Assembly: GCF_001598435.1 (NCBI RefSeq)
Contig: NZ_BCYY01000005.1
Location: forward strand, 62,001-126,000
Length of the DNA: 64,000 bases
Source: Sphingomonas pituitosa NBRC 102491
Lineage (GTDB): Bacteria > Pseudomonadota > Alphaproteobacteria > Sphingomonadales > Sphingomonadaceae
Direction: 5' to 3'
Positions within the stretch are counted from its first letter, which is position 1; each line of letters opens with the position of its first letter. Positions 54,125 through 64,000 of this stretch are shown in pieces. Below the pieces are notes generated by a model that saw nothing but the letters and a program-made list of their open reading frames with translations, had not been told where the DNA came from and did not search any database. Both the position numbers and the translations under genes were made by a program.

Positions 54125-55333
54125 TCACGCCGCTGCCCGCTTCGTCCGCTTCGGGCTGCCCGACTTGAGCACACCGCGCCGGAACAGCCGCGCCGCGATC
54201 GTCAGCGTGATCGCCACCCACAGCGCGTGCCAGGCGAAGGCGAGCGCGTGCGGCCACAGATCGGGCGCGTTCGCCGCCCGCGCCGCCATCGCCATCGGTG
54301 AGCTGAACGGCACGATCTCGGCCGCGATCGCCACCCAGCTCTCGGGATTGCCGGCGGCGTAGGAGGCCATGCCGAACATCGCGAACTGGAAGATGGTGAT
54401 CGGCAGCGAAAGCATCTGGATCTCGCGCTGGGTCGAGGCGAGCGCGCCCACGCCCAGGAACACCGCGCTCTGCAGCAGATAGGCCATGACGAAATAGCCG
54501 ATCAGCAGCAGCGGGAAGATCGGCCCCACCGCCACGCTCAGGCTCGACAGCACCCCCGCCGCGTCGCCCGGCAGCAGCCGCGGCAGGTTGGCGATCAAGG
54601 TACCCCAAAAGGCCACGAACAGCAGCGCTGACCCGAACGCCCCCAGCAGCTTGCCGAAGAACACGCTCTCCAGCGGCACCGCCGCAGCGAGGATCTCGAT
54701 CACCTTGTTCGACCGCTCCTCGGCCATCGCGCCGACGGCCTGTCCGGAAAGCATCAGCGTGACGAGGAAGATGGCGAAGGTGGAGAAATAGGCCGCCTGC
54801 CCCCGCCCGCTGACGGTCGGCGCGTCGCGGATGACGGTCTCGAACCGCGGCGTGCTGCGGGTGCCGGGCGCATGTTCCGCCCGCAGCGTCTGCACGGCCA
54901 GTGCAGCAAGATACCGCCCCTCGGCTTCGGCCCCGGCGCTGCGCAGCACCGTCGGATGATCGAGCGGGCCGTAGAGCACTGCTGCAGCCTCGATCGTATC
55001 GGAATCGAACAGAGTGCGCGCCTGCCGCGCCGGCTCTGCCTCCGGCTTTTCCAGCCGCAGCCCTGGCCGCGCAGAGTCTCTCGTAAAGACGCTGCGGAGC
55101 TCCCGATCGGCGGTGCGCAAGGCATCATGCTGACCCGGCGGGGCAATGGCGACGATCTGCTGCCGCGCCTCGCCGGCACTGCTCGCCGCCTGGCCGCTAA
55201 GCCCTCCGATCACGCCGAAGCCGATCATCAGCAGCGGACTTAGCAGGAAGAGCAGGAAGGTCGGCGTCATCACGGTCGCGGTGAGGTCGCGCCGCGCAAT
55301 GGTGAGCGCCTGGCGGAGGAAGCGCGGCATCAT
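54125..55333 (-). CDS. ABC-2 exporter permease, NatB-like
   Basis: 402 residues. An N-terminal membrane helix (PTFLLFLLSPLLMIGFGVIG) precedes a large periplasmic domain (about residues 50-165), then five or six helices (YFSTFAIFLVTLMLSGQAVG, FGSALLFVAFWGTLIANLPR, IFPLLLIGYFVMAYLLQSAV). EERSNKVIEILAAAVPLESV is the ABC-2 coupling region. It forms an exporter with the ATPase encoded just upstream (overlap of four bases). NatAB-type systems export sodium or antibiotics; the substrate is unknown. Second Met at 55330 is an alternative start. Confidence 0.85.
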   Translation of the reverse strand: MMPRFLRQALTIARRDLTATVMTPTFLLFLLSPLLMIGFGVIGGLSGQAASSAGEARQQIVAIAPPGQHDALRTADRELRSVFTRDSARPGLRLEKPEAEPARQARTLFDSDTIEAAAVLYGPLDHPTVLRSAGAEAEGRYLAALAVQTLRAEHAPGTRSTPRFETVIRDAPTVSGRGQAAYFSTFAIFLVTLMLSGQAVGAMAEERSNKVIEILAAAVPLESVFFGKLLGAFGSALLFVAFWGTLIANLPRLLPGDAAGVLSSLSVAVGPIFPLLLIGYFVMAYLLQSAVFLGVGALASTQREIQMLSLPITIFQFAMFGMASYAAGNPESWVAIAAEIVPFSSPMAMAARAANAPDLWPHALAFAWHALWVAITLTIAARLFRRGVLKSGSPKRTKRAAA

Positions 55334-56256
55334 GCGATCGTCTCCGGCTGATCGGCCAGCGCCTCGGCTCCGACGATGCGGACAAAGGCGTCGTGCAGCC
55401 CCGGCCGCTCGATCGACAGGCCGGAAATGCCGTGCCCGGCATCGATCAGCCGGACGAGCAGCGCCTCGATGCCGCCATCGGGCACGGTAAAGCGCCAGCT
55501 TCCGCCCTCGCGCACCGCATCGGCCGGCAGCATCGCGGCGATCGCATCGGCATCATGGTGCGGCGTGTAGCGGGCGCGAAGTGGCAGCAGCGCGCGCGCA
55601 TCGTCCACTGTGCCCTCGAATCGCACCCTGCCCCCGGCGATCACCGAGATCCGCTCGCACAGCCGCTCGGCGTGCGCCATGACATGGGTGGAGAAGAGGA
55701 TCGTGGCCCCGCGATCGCGCTGGCCGCGAATCAGCAGTTCCAGTCGCTCCTGGTTGACGGGGTCGAGCCCAGAAAAGGGTTCGTCGAGCACCAGCAGTTC
55801 GGGTTCGTGCACCACCGATCCCAGCAGCTGGACCAGCTGCGCCATGCCCTTGGAGAGCTTGCGGATCTTGTCGTCGGCGGCGTGACCGAGCCCGGCGCCT
55901 TCCAGCAGCTCGCCCGCACGCTTGCGGCCGGTGGCCCAGGGCAACCCCCGCAGCGCACCCATGAAGGCGATCGCCTCCCGGCACTTCATATTGGGGTAGA
56001 GGCCGCGCTCCTCGGGGAGATAGCCGACATGGTCGCTCATGTCGCGCGGATGGCGGCTGCCGAGCAGCGTGCGCTCGCCTTCGTCGGGCTCGATGATGCC
56101 GAGCAGCATGCGCAGCGTCGTGGTCTTGCCTGCGCCGTTGGGGCCGAGCACGCCGTAGATGAGGCCCTTGGGCACGGCGATGCCGACACCGTCGACGGCG
56201 CGCCGCTCGCCGAAACGCTTGACCAGCCCGGAGGCACTGACGGCGAGTTCCTGCAC
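55330..56256 (-). CDS. ABC transporter ATPase, NatA-like
   Basis: 308 residues. Walker A GPNGAGKTTTLRMLLGIIEP, the Q-loop region GYLPEERGLYPNMKCREAIA, the signature KLSKGMAQLVQLLGSVVHEP (variant of LSGGQ with Ser-Lys-Gly), Walker B LLVLDEPFSGLDPVNQERLE and the H-loop FSTHVMAHAERLCE are intact. The C-terminal extension is common to the NatA/DrrA group. The GTG start at 56256 has GGGGGAGG upstream. It is translationally coupled to the permease gene. The LSKG variant of LSGG is usual in this subfamily. Confidence 0.9.
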   Translation of the reverse strand: MQELAVSASGLVKRFGERRAVDGVGIAVPKGLIYGVLGPNGAGKTTTLRMLLGIIEPDEGERTLLGSRHPRDMSDHVGYLPEERGLYPNMKCREAIAFMGALRGLPWATGRKRAGELLEGAGLGHAADDKIRKLSKGMAQLVQLLGSVVHEPELLVLDEPFSGLDPVNQERLELLIRGQRDRGATILFSTHVMAHAERLCERISVIAGGRVRFEGTVDDARALLPLRARYTPHHDADAIAAMLPADAVREGGSWRFTVPDGGIEALLVRLIDAGHGISGLSIERPGLHDAFVRIVGAEALADQPETIA

Positions 56257-56291
56257 TTTGCCTCCCCCTTGCGATCCCAACGTGGTAGCGG

Positions 56292-57443
56292 GTGCGCGTG
56301 CGGCAAGACAAGTCCATCGCAGAAAGGCTGAAGGCAAAGGCGGCGGAGATCGGCTTCGCGGCGTGTGGCATTGCGCATGCCGATGCCGCGCCGCAAACCG
56401 CCGCGCGGCTGCGCCAATGGCTGGACGAGGGTGCGCATGGCGACATGCTGTGGATGGAGGAACGTGCCGAGCAGCGCGGCAGCCCGAAAGGCCTGTGGCC
56501 GGAGGTGCGCTCCGTGATCGCGCTCGGCATGAGCTACGCCCCCGCCACCGACCCGCTGGCGCTGGCGAGCGAAAGCGAGGTCGGCCGCATCTCGGTCTAT
56601 GCGCAGGGGGCCGATTATCACGACGTGGTCAAGCGCCGGCTGAAGGAGCTCGCGCGCTGGCTGGTGGCCGAGGCGCCGGGCGCGGACGTGAAGGTGTTCG
56701 TCGATACCGCGCCGGTGATGGAAAAGCCGCTGTCCGAAGCCGCCGGACTCGGCTGGCAGGGCAAGCACACCAATCTGGTGAGCCGCAGCCATGGCAGCTG
56801 GCTGTTCCTCGGCGCGATCTACACGACGCTCGACCTGGCATCGGATGGCCCGAGCGGCGGCGGTTGCGGCAGCTGCGACGCCTGCCAGACCGCCTGCCCC
56901 ACCAACGCCTTCCCCTCGCCGTACCGCATCGATGCGCGCCGCTGCGTCTCCTACCTGACGATCGAGAACAAGGGGCCGATCCCGCTCGCCTTCCGCGAAG
57001 CGATCGGCAACCGCATCTATGGCTGCGACGATTGCCTGGCGGTGTGCCCGTGGAACAAGTTCGCCGCCGCCGCGCAGGCGAACCTTGCCTTCCATCCCCG
57101 CGCCGAGCTGACCGTGCCCTATCTCGCCGATCTGCTGGCGCTGGACGATGCCGGCTTCCGCGCGGTCTTCGCGGGCTCGCCGATCAAGCGGATCGGCCGC
57201 GACCGGATGGTGCGCAATTGCCTGATCGCTGCCGGGAACAGCGGCAGCGCGCGGCTGGTGCCGCCGGTGCTGGCGCTGCTCGACGATCCCGCCCCGGTCG
57301 TGCGCGGCGCCGCCATCTGGGCGCTGGCGCGGTTGGACCAGGCCCGCTGGCAGGAAGCGCGCGTCGCCCGTGCCGGCGGGGAAGCCGATCCGCAGGTTGG
57401 TGCGGAGTGGGACGGGCTTGACTCCCCCGCCCCTCCCCGCTAG
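56292..57443 (+). CDS. queG: Epoxyqueuosine reductase QueG
   Basis: 383 residues. Final step of queuosine synthesis: reduces epoxyqueuosine in tRNA, using cobalamin and two [4Fe-4S] clusters. The cluster motifs are [16 protein letters not shown] and [14 protein letters not shown]. The catalytic region [20 protein letters not shown] binds corrinoid. A C-terminal HEAT-like segment ([20 protein letters not shown]) is shortened but present. The need for cobalamin fits the B12 uptake genes at the start of the window. The start is GTG at 56292 or 56298. Confidence 0.93.
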   Translation: MRVRQDKSIAERLKAKAAEIGFAACGIAHADAAPQTAARLRQWLDEGAHGDMLWMEERAEQRGSPKGLWPEVRSVIALGMSYAPATDPLALASESEVGRISVYAQGADYHDVVKRRLKELARWLVAEAPGADVKVFVDTAPVMEKPLSEAAGLGWQGKHTNLVSRSHGSWLFLGAIYTTLDLASDGPSGGGCGSCDACQTACPTNAFPSPYRIDARRCVSYLTIENKGPIPLAFREAIGNRIYGCDDCLAVCPWNKFAAAAQANLAFHPRAELTVPYLADLLALDDAGFRAVFAGSPIKRIGRDRMVRNCLIAAGNSGSARLVPPVLALLDDPAPVVRGAAIWALARLDQARWQEARVARAGGEADPQVGAEWDGLDSPAPPR

Positions 57444-57471
57444 GCGCGCCCCTTCGCAATTGGCTCCGCAC

Positions 57472-57528
57472 CCCGGTGAAGCGGCAGCCCTGCGCTTTTC
57501 TCACAAGAGAAGCACAGGCGAAACCGGG
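57472..57528 (+). other. Structured mRNA leader of rpsD
   Basis: CCCGGT (57472-57477) pairs with ACCGGG (57523-57528) and encloses a strong hairpin: CCTGCGCTTTTCTC (57489-57502), loop ACAA, GAGAAGCACAGG (57507-57518). A second hairpin-capable region lies before the ATG at 57590. In other bacteria S4 represses its own mRNA by binding a structured leader; this could be the equivalent, but no published motif is matched. Confidence 0.4.
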
Positions 57529-57589
57529 ATCGCGATCAGGACGGTTCGCCGCCCGGGTCAACGTCACAGCAATTGGTAAAGGATTTTAT

Positions 57590-58204
57590 ATGTCGAAGCG
57601 CTCCAGCGCCAAGCATAAGCTCGATCGCCGCATGGGCGAAAACATCTGGGGTCGTCCGAAGTCCCCGGTGAATAAGCGCGAATACGGCCCGGGTCAGCAC
57701 GGCCAGCGCCGCAAGGGCAAGATGTCGGACTTCGGCATCCAGCTGCGCGCCAAGCAGAAGCTCAAGGGCTATTACGGCGACATCACCGAGAAGCAGTTCA
57801 AGCGCTCGTACGAGGACGCTTCGAAGATGAAGGGCGACACCGGTCAGAACCTGATCGGCCTGCTCGAGCAGCGCCTCGACATGATCGTCTACCGCGCCAA
57901 GTTCGCGCCGACGATCTTCGCGGCCCGCCAGCTGGTCAACCACGGCCACGTCCGCGTCGACGGCGAGAAGTGCAACATCGGTTCGCGTCGCATCAAGCCG
58001 GGCCAGGAAATCAGCCTGAGCGGCAAGGCACAGGAAATGGCGCTGGTCATGGAAGCGCAGAGCCTCGCCGAGCGCGACATCCCCGACTATGTCGCTCCGG
58101 ACGGCGCGGCGAAGGTCACCTTCACCCGCGTGCCGACGCTCGACGAAGTGCCGTACCCGGTGAAGATGGAACCGAACCTGGTCGTCGAGTTCTACTCGCG
58201 CTAA
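57590..58204 (+). CDS. rpsD: 30S ribosomal protein S4
   Basis: 204 residues. S4 nucleates 30S assembly on 16S r[23 protein letters not shown] and [20 protein letters not shown] form the N-terminal region, and the S4 domain is about residues 95-160 ([40 protein letters not shown]). The ATG at 57590 follows TAAAGGA. It is a single gene here with its own leader and terminator, the usual alphaproteobacterial arrangement. Confidence 0.98.
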   Translation: MSKRSSAKHKLDRRMGENIWGRPKSPVNKREYGPGQHGQRRKGKMSDFGIQLRAKQKLKGYYGDITEKQFKRSYEDASKMKGDTGQNLIGLLEQRLDMIVYRAKFAPTIFAARQLVNHGHVRVDGEKCNIGSRRIKPGQEISLSGKAQEMALVMEAQSLAERDIPDYVAPDGAAKVTFTRVPTLDEVPYPVKMEPNLVVEFYSR

Positions 58205-58231
58205 TTCGGCTTCCTTGCGGAACGAGAAACG

Positions 58232-58258
58232 GGGCGGTCCTTCGGGGCCGCCCTTTTT
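58232..58258 (+). terminator. Rho-independent terminator of rpsD
   Basis: GGGCGGTCC (58232-58240), TTCG loop, GGGCCGCCC (58245-58253) and five T residues. One G-U pair in the stem. Typical intrinsic terminator. Confidence 0.95.
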
Positions 58259-58310
58259 CGTTGTGCGGTTCGCCGCGAATCCGCAGAACGGGCGCACCAG
58301 GAGGAATTCC

Positions 58311-59945
58311 ATGCGCTTCTCGTTGCTTGCCCTTGCCTTGCTCTCGACCACTGCCGCCGCCCAGGCGCAGACCAACGCCCCCGCTCTCTCGCTCGACACG
58401 CTGAAGACCGTTACCGAGACATTGTCGTCCGACGCGTTCGAGGGGCGCAAGCCGACCAGCGCGGGCGAGGACAAGACGATCGCCTATCTGATCGAGCGTT
58501 TCCAGAAGGCCGGCCTCAAGCCCGGCAACAAGGGCCAGTGGGTGCAGGACGTGCCGCTGGTCGAACTCAGCGTACAGGCGCCCAGCAAGCTTGCCTTCAC
58601 CGGCGGCAAGACGCCGGTATCGCTCGCCTATGGCAGCGAGGCGGTGTTCTCCACCTACCGCGTCACCCCGAAGATCGACCTCAGGGACAGCGAGGTCGTG
58701 TTCGTCGGCTACGGCATCAACGCGCCCGAGCGCGGCTGGAACGACTATGCCGGCCTCGACGTGAAGGGAAAGACGGTCGTCATCCTGATCAACGATCCCG
58801 ACTGGCAGACGATGAGCCTCGACGGCCCGTTCGGCGGGCGGGCGATGACCTATTATGGCCGCTGGACCTACAAATATGAGGAAGCCGCCCGCCAGGGTGC
58901 GGCCGGCGCGATCATCATCCACGATACCGAGCCGGCGGCCTATGGCTGGGGCGTGGTGGAGAGCAGCTGGGGCGGCCCCAAGCTGGAGCAGGACACGCCC
59001 GGCGACCACGCCGACCAGTCGCAGCTGATCGGCTGGATCCAGCAGGATGCCGCACGCGCGCTCTTCGCCAGCGCCGGCAAGGACTATGCCGCGCTGGTCG
59101 AGGCGGCAAAGCGCAAGGGCTTCAAGGCCGTGCCGCTGGGGGTGAAGGCCTCGGCGAGCTTCGGCGTCGGCATCAAGCGCCAGGCATCGAAGAACGTCGT
59201 CGGCATCCTGCCCGGCACGGCGCGACCCAACGAGGTCGTGCTGTTCTCGGCACACTGGGACCATCTCGGCCGCTGCAAGCCGGTGAACGGCGACGACATC
59301 TGCAACGGCGCAGTCGACAACGCCACCGGCACCGCCGGGCTTGTCGCACTCGCCGAAGCCAATGCCAAGGCAGGCCCGGCCAAGCGCAGCATGGTGTTCC
59401 TGGCGGTGACCGCCGAGGAACAGGGGCTGATCGGCTCTCAATATTATGCGGAGCACCCGGTCTATCCGCTGGCGAAGACCGTGGGCGGCGTGAACATGGA
59501 CGGGCTCAACATCCACGGCAAGGCGAAGGATTTCGTGCTGGTCGGCGCGGGCAAGTCCGAGCTGGAGACGCTGGTGAAGCCGCTGGTCGCCGCCGAGGGC
59601 CGCGTGATCGGCATCGAGTCGACGCCGGAAAAGGGCAGCTACTATCGCTCCGACCATTTCAGCTTCGCCAAGCTCGGCGTGCCGATGCTCTATGGCGAGA
59701 GCGGCGACGATCTGGTGGTGGGCGGCAAGGCGGCAGGCGCCAAGGCGGCGGAAGACTATACCGACCAGCGCTACCACAAGCCGCAGGACGAATATGATCC
59801 CAAGTGGAACTGGGACGGCGCGCTGTCGGACCTGCGGATCTATTATGGTCTCGGGCGCGAACTGGCCGAGGGCAGCAACTGGCCCAACTGGTTCAAGGAC
59901 GCCGAATTTCGCAGCATTCGCGACAAGGCGCGGGCGGGGCAGTAA
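58311..59945 (+). CDS. Exported M28-family zinc peptidase with PA domain
   Basis: 544 residues. A signal peptide (MRFSLLALALLSTTAAAQAQ) is followed by the M28 fold with a PA insert (about residues 120-260, including VVFVGYGINAPERGWNDYAG). Zinc ligands are in FSAHWDHLGRCK (His/Asp), GAVDNATGTAGL (Asp), FLAVTAEEQGLIG (Glu-Glu) and YYRSDHFSFAKLGVPMLYG (Asp/His). It would release amino acids from peptides in the periplasm or outside. The C-terminus NWPNWFKDAEFR is conserved among sphingomonad homologues. ATG at 58311 has GAGGAAT upstream; ORF extension to 58215 is rejected. Confidence 0.9.
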   Translation: MRFSLLALALLSTTAAAQAQTNAPALSLDTLKTVTETLSSDAFEGRKPTSAGEDKTIAYLIERFQKAGLKPGNKGQWVQDVPLVELSVQAPSKLAFTGGKTPVSLAYGSEAVFSTYRVTPKIDLRDSEVVFVGYGINAPERGWNDYAGLDVKGKTVVILINDPDWQTMSLDGPFGGRAMTYYGRWTYKYEEAARQGAAGAIIIHDTEPAAYGWGVVESSWGGPKLEQDTPGDHADQSQLIGWIQQDAARALFASAGKDYAALVEAAKRKGFKAVPLGVKASASFGVGIKRQASKNVVGILPGTARPNEVVLFSAHWDHLGRCKPVNGDDICNGAVDNATGTAGLVALAEANAKAGPAKRSMVFLAVTAEEQGLIGSQYYAEHPVYPLAKTVGGVNMDGLNIHGKAKDFVLVGAGKSELETLVKPLVAAEGRVIGIESTPEKGSYYRSDHFSFAKLGVPMLYGESGDDLVVGGKAAGAKAAEDYTDQRYHKPQDEYDPKWNWDGALSDLRIYYGLGRELAEGSNWPNWFKDAEFRSIRDKARAGQ

Positions 59946-59970
59946 GGCGACCCGCCCTTACCCCATTTCC

Positions 59971-60064
59971 GTCATCCCGGCGAAAGCCGGGATCCATTGG
60001 GGTCCCCGTCGCGGCTCCTGCTGATACCGAGCGGCGAATGGATCCCGGCTTTCGCCGGGATGAC
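59971..60064. repeat. Double-hairpin interspersed repeat, copy 8
   Basis: Arms CCCGGCGAAAGCCGGG and CCCGGCTTTCGCCGGG are perfect. The core (GGGGTCCCCG...GAGCGGCG) matches copy 1 in the same orientation and copies 4 and 7 in reverse. It lies between the peptidase and agmatine deiminase genes. Confidence 0.92.
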
Positions 60065-60128
60065 GGCCGTAGGGATGGAAAGATGCTCGGCCTTTTCCCT
60101 GTCACCAGACAGGTCTAAAGCCCGCGGC

Positions 60129-61102
<974 letters not shown>

Positions 61103-61106
<4 letters not shown>

Positions 61107-61453
61107 CCGCCTTCGCCGTCCGCGCGCTGCTCTCCGGGTTGATCATCGCCGCCGTGGCGATGATCGCCCGGCGCAGTCCCGCGTTCGGCGCGCTGGTCGC
61201 GTCGCTGCCGCTGATCTCGCTGCTCGGGGTCGTGTGGCTGTGGCGCGACACCCACGACACGGTGCGGGTGGCAGACCATCTCCAGGCAACCTTCTGGTAC
61301 GTCCTGCCCTCGCTGCCGATGTTCCTGCTGGTGCCGGCGCTGCTGCGCGGGGGGACGGGCTTCGCGCCCGCCCTGCTAGCCGGCATCGTGCTGACGATCC
61401 TGCTGTACTTGCTGACCGCGGCTGCACTCGCCCGCTTCGGCATCACGCTCTGA
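61103..61453 (+). CDS. DUF3147 family membrane protein
   Basis: 116 residues, four membrane helices. ALLSGLIIAAVAMIARRSPA, FGALVASLPLISLLGVVWLW, TFWYVLPSLPMFLLVPALLR and AGIVLTILLYLLTAAALARF fit the DUF3147 profile. Function unknown; coupled to aguA by a four-base overlap. Confidence 0.88.
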
Positions 61454-61468
61454 GCCGCTCGCGGTCTA

Positions 61469-63292
61469 TCAGAAGCTCGACCACTCCTCCGCCTCGCGCG
61501 TCATCGCGCGGACCGCGGCGGCGGGCAACGGCCGCGCCTCGGCGGGCGGCGTCGCGAACCTGCCCTGGAGCGACTCGCCGCCGCCCGACACGCGGAACCT
61601 GGACGCCTGGTCGCTGAGCAGCCGCGTCTCGTTCGACAGGTTACGCGCCGCCGCCGAAGTTTCCTCGACCATCGCCGCGTTCTGCTGGGTCGCGCTGTCC
61701 ATGGTGTGGACCGCCGTCGTCACCTGCACGATCGCGGCGGCCTGGGCATTGTTGTCGGTGGCCATGCCGCCGAGCAACTGGTGGACCTGCGCAACGTCCT
61801 CCGAGATGTTCGAAAGCGCACCATCGACCTTCTGCACCGCCTCCACGGCGGTGCCGATTTCGGATTGGGTGACGGTCAGCTGGTCGCGGGCGCGCTTGGC
61901 TTCTTCCTCGGCGCGCATCGCCAGCGCGGACACCAAGTCCGCGACCACGGCGAAGCCACGGCCGGCCTCGCCGGCACGCCCCGCCTCCACCGCGGCGTTC
62001 ATCGCCAGCACGCGCGTCTGGAAGGCAATCTTGTCGAGCCCTTCGATAACGCTGTCGATGCCTTTGGCACTGTCTGCCACCCGGCCCATCGCCTGCACCG
62101 CCTCGTCGGTGATGGCGCGGCCGCCCTCGACCGTCCGGATCGCGCCATTGGCCCGCTCGACCGTGTTGCCCGCGGCGGCAGCGGTCGCCTTCAGCCGGCC
62201 ATCGATCTCACCGACCGACGACGAGGTTTCAGCAAGCGAGGCCGCCGTGCTTTCGGTGCGGCGGGCAAGATCTTCGGAGGCGCGCGCGATCTCGACCGAG
62301 CCGCTGCTGATGCCCTTTGCACTCTGGATCACGGTGCCGATCAGCGTGCGCAGATTGTCCAGCGCCTCGTTGAAGTTGCTCTTCAGCTCGGCATAGGCCG
62401 GCGGGAAATGGGCAGTGACCGGGCGGGTGAGATCCCCCGCCTTGAGCGCTGCCAGACTGTCGCGGAGCGCACTGGTGACGGTGGTCTGCTCGGCGGCGGC
62501 AGCGGCGGCGCGGTCGCGCTCCTTGGCGATCGCGGCGTTCAGGAAGCTGTCGACCGAACGGGTGATGTCGCCGATCTCGTCCTGCTGCTCCAGATGCGGC
62601 AGCGTCGCCTCGCCGGACGAGCGGCCGAGTTCAACAATGATCTGCGCGAGCCGCCGAATGGGCGCGATCACCTTGTGGGTGATGGTGAGGAACGAGACGA
62701 CCAGTACCGCGCCCGCCAGGAGCCCCAGCGCCGCCATCCACAGGCGCGCAAGGCCGGCGGCCGCCTGCGCCTCGGTGGCGACCGATTCTGAAATCTTGAT
62801 CTGCAGGTCGACCAGCTGGTTGATCGATTCCGACACCGGATCGATGGCGGGGTAGAGCTCGTTGCGGACAAACCCGTCCAGCGCTGCGGCATCGCCGGCG
62901 CGCAGGATCCCGCTCAACCGATCGACCTTGTCGTCGGCGACCTTCATGCGCGATTCCGCCTCGGCCGCGAGCTTGCTTTCCTCGCCGGCGATCTCGGTCT
63001 GGCGATAGGCTGCCCAGGCCTTGTGCAGCTCCGCGCTACCCTCCGCGACATTCCTGGTCGCGTCGGGGAAACCGATATTGCCGTTGCGCGCCTTGTGCGC
63101 CGTATCGACGATCTGCACCGCATAGCGGTCCGCGACCACTTTCAGCTGGCGCAGCGGCATTACGCGATCGGCGAGCAGCGTCGACAGCGCCCGCTCGCTG
63201 GAGCGGGCGGACCAATAGCCCACGCCGACCAGCAACAGCGTGGCGACACCGAACAGTGCAAGGCAACCGAGGAGTTTCTGCTTAATCGTCAT
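61469..63292 (-). CDS. Methyl-accepting chemotaxis protein with CheR tether
   Basis: 607 residues. An N-terminal membrane helix (about 7-28), a four-helix-bundle periplasmic sensor (about 30-185), a second helix (about 187-210), HAMP (about 210-265) and a long cytoplasmic signalling domain. The tip is FQTRVLAMNAAVEAGRAGEA, close to the universal MCP hairpin. The C-terminus is EEWSSF, matching the W-x-x-F pentapeptide that tethers CheR/CheB in other bacteria. It is divergent from aguB and lies between the two agmatine genes, so polyamine sensing is possible but speculative. Confidence 0.9.
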   Translation of the reverse strand: MTIKQKLLGCLALFGVATLLLVGVGYWSARSSERALSTLLADRVMPLRQLKVVADRYAVQIVDTAHKARNGNIGFPDATRNVAEGSAELHKAWAAYRQTEIAGEESKLAAEAESRMKVADDKVDRLSGILRAGDAAALDGFVRNELYPAIDPVSESINQLVDLQIKISESVATEAQAAAGLARLWMAALGLLAGAVLVVSFLTITHKVIAPIRRLAQIIVELGRSSGEATLPHLEQQDEIGDITRSVDSFLNAAIAKERDRAAAAAAEQTTVTSALRDSLAALKAGDLTRPVTAHFPPAYAELKSNFNEALDNLRTLIGTVIQSAKGISSGSVEIARASEDLARRTESTAASLAETSSSVGEIDGRLKATAAAAGNTVERANGAIRTVEGGRAITDEAVQAMGRVADSAKGIDSVIEGLDKIAFQTRVLAMNAAVEAGRAGEAGRGFAVVADLVSALAMRAEEEAKRARDQLTVTQSEIGTAVEAVQKVDGALSNISEDVAQVHQLLGGMATDNNAQAAAIVQVTTAVHTMDSATQQNAAMVEETSAAARNLSNETRLLSDQASRFRVSGGGESLQGRFATPPAEARPLPAAAVRAMTREAEEWSSF

Positions 63293-63513
63293 GAATGCGT
63301 CTCATGCAGGAGGCCGATCGACGGAGCCGGGCGCCTGAGGGCATGCGGTGCTGCCATGCCCCGGTTGCGTCCTGCCCCCTCGGCCTTATAGCGCCCCTGC
63401 GGCTTCCATGCCTGGAAGGCTTCGCATTTATGCGGATCCTCGCGGGAGCGCGTCGCGCGCAGGGCCTTTGTGCGGCGCTGGATTTGGCGACCGCATCGAC
63501 TATATGGCGCCGC

Positions 63514-64000
63514 ATGACCCAGATCACTGTCGGCGCGCTCCAGCTCGCCTTCTCGAACGATATCGATGCGAACATCGCCCGCGTGACGGAACTGGTCCGC
63601 GAAGCGGCCGGACGCGGCGCGCAGGTCGTGCTGCCGCCCGAGCTGTTCGAAGGCGAATATTTCTGCCGCGTCGAGGACGAGGGCCTGTTCGCGAACGCCA
63701 AGCCGGTGACCGAGCACAAGGCGGTGCTGGCGATGCAGGCGCTCGCCGCCGAGCTGGCCATCCACATTCCCACCAGCTTCTTCGAAGCCGATGGCCCGCA
63801 CCATTACAACAGCCTCGCGATGATCGGCCCGGACGGCAAGGTCTCGGGCGTCTACCGCAAGAGCCACATCCCCGATGGCCCGGGCTATGAGGAGAAGTTC
63901 TACTTCCGCCCCGGCAACACCGGCTTCAAGGTGTGGGACGGCCCCGGCGCCAAGCTGGGCGTGGGCGTGTGCTGGGATCAATGGTACCCCGAGACCGCGC
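63514..64000 (+). CDS. aguB: N-carbamoylputrescine amidase (3' end outside window)
   Basis: The first 162 residues are present. AguB, a nitrilase-superfamily enzyme, hydrolyses N-carbamoylputrescine to putrescine, CO2 and ammonia. The catalytic triad is visible: Glu43 (LPPELFE), Lys116 (VYRKSHIP) and Cys153 (GVGVCWDQWYPE). The start QITVGALQLAFSNDIDANIA is typical. With aguA it completes agmatine to putrescine conversion. The gene runs off the window end. The 221-base gap to the chemoreceptor gene contains the divergent promoters and nothing else recognised. Confidence 0.93.
   Translation, partial: MTQITVGALQLAFSNDIDANIARVTELVREAAGRGAQVVLPPELFEGEYFCRVEDEGLFANAKPVTEHKAVLAMQALAAELAIHIPTSFFEADGPHHYNSLAMIGPDGKVSGVYRKSHIPDGPGYEEKFYFRPGNTGFKVWDGPGAKLGVGVCWDQWYPETA

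Overview
The window is a gene-dense, high-GC bacterial chromosome segment with almost no intergenic space. It looks like an alphaproteobacterium of the Sphingomonadaceae (Sphingomonas or a close relative). That is an inference from several traits: an ATP12-type F1 assembly chaperone, an alpha-type SspB, an F0-only ATP synthase operon (I-a-c-b'-b) with the F1 genes elsewhere, a TorF/TIGR02001-type outer-membrane protein, GGAAC-N16-CGTT (EcfG, general stress) promoter-like sites, and a lpxC-side bamD-recN pair. No rRNA, tRNA, CRISPR array, prophage or intact insertion sequence was recognised.

Layout. 1-6 kb: the 3' part of a TonB-dependent cobalamin-type receptor overlapping a BtuF-like lipoprotein, a low-affinity iron permease, a cupin, a glycine-zipper protein, a glycosyltransferase and several small proteins. 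6-10.9 kb: recN and bamD, divergent from a mannose-6-phosphate isomerase and a second glycine-zipper protein. 11-15.2 kb: a broken secreted-protein gene, then the tight cluster crcB-rluC-HAD phosphatase-small membrane protein-ATP12. 15.2-19.5 kb: gmk, a stress-promoter small protein and fumC on the minus strand, a two-gene periplasmic/outer-membrane unit, and a PCuAC copper chaperone. 19.6-22.9 kb: dnaK-dnaJ with a heat-shock-type promoter and three hairpins between the genes. 23-30.6 kb: a spermidine-synthase-fold protein, a Sel1-repeat protein, a PRC-barrel protein, a polysaccharide deacetylase/acetyltransferase pair and a large DUF3857/transglutaminase/TPR protein. 30.7-37.1 kb: uvrC, the F0 operon, radC and sspB. 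37.2-41.9 kb: hisB-yciI-hisH-hisA-hisF, then two opposite-strand genes, then hisE-hinT. 42-50.6 kb: an amino-acid permease, a PfkB kinase, a quinone oxidoreductase, a DASS anion transporter and a DEAD-box helicase. 50.8-57.4 kb: the rpiB-glyA-nrdR-trmJ operon, a NatAB-like ABC exporter and queG. 57.5-64 kb: rpsD with a structured leader, an M28 peptidase, agmatine deiminase, a DUF3147 protein, a chemoreceptor and the start of N-carbamoylputrescine amidase.

Functional units. Histidine biosynthesis (five his genes), proton translocation through F0, one-carbon metabolism with nucleotide-reductase control (glyA, nrdR), and agmatine-to-putrescine conversion (the first and second enzymes flank a chemoreceptor).

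The most unusual structure is a family of about 94-bp intergenic elements. Each has two GAAA-tetraloop hairpins facing each other around a 35-40 bp core. Seven full copies and one remnant are present, and the cores fall into two subfamilies, one of which occurs in both orientations. A second C/T-G/A-rich hairpin family sits between dnaK and dnaJ and between two convergent genes near 43.7 kb. No obviously new defence or biosynthetic system was found; most of the window is core genome.
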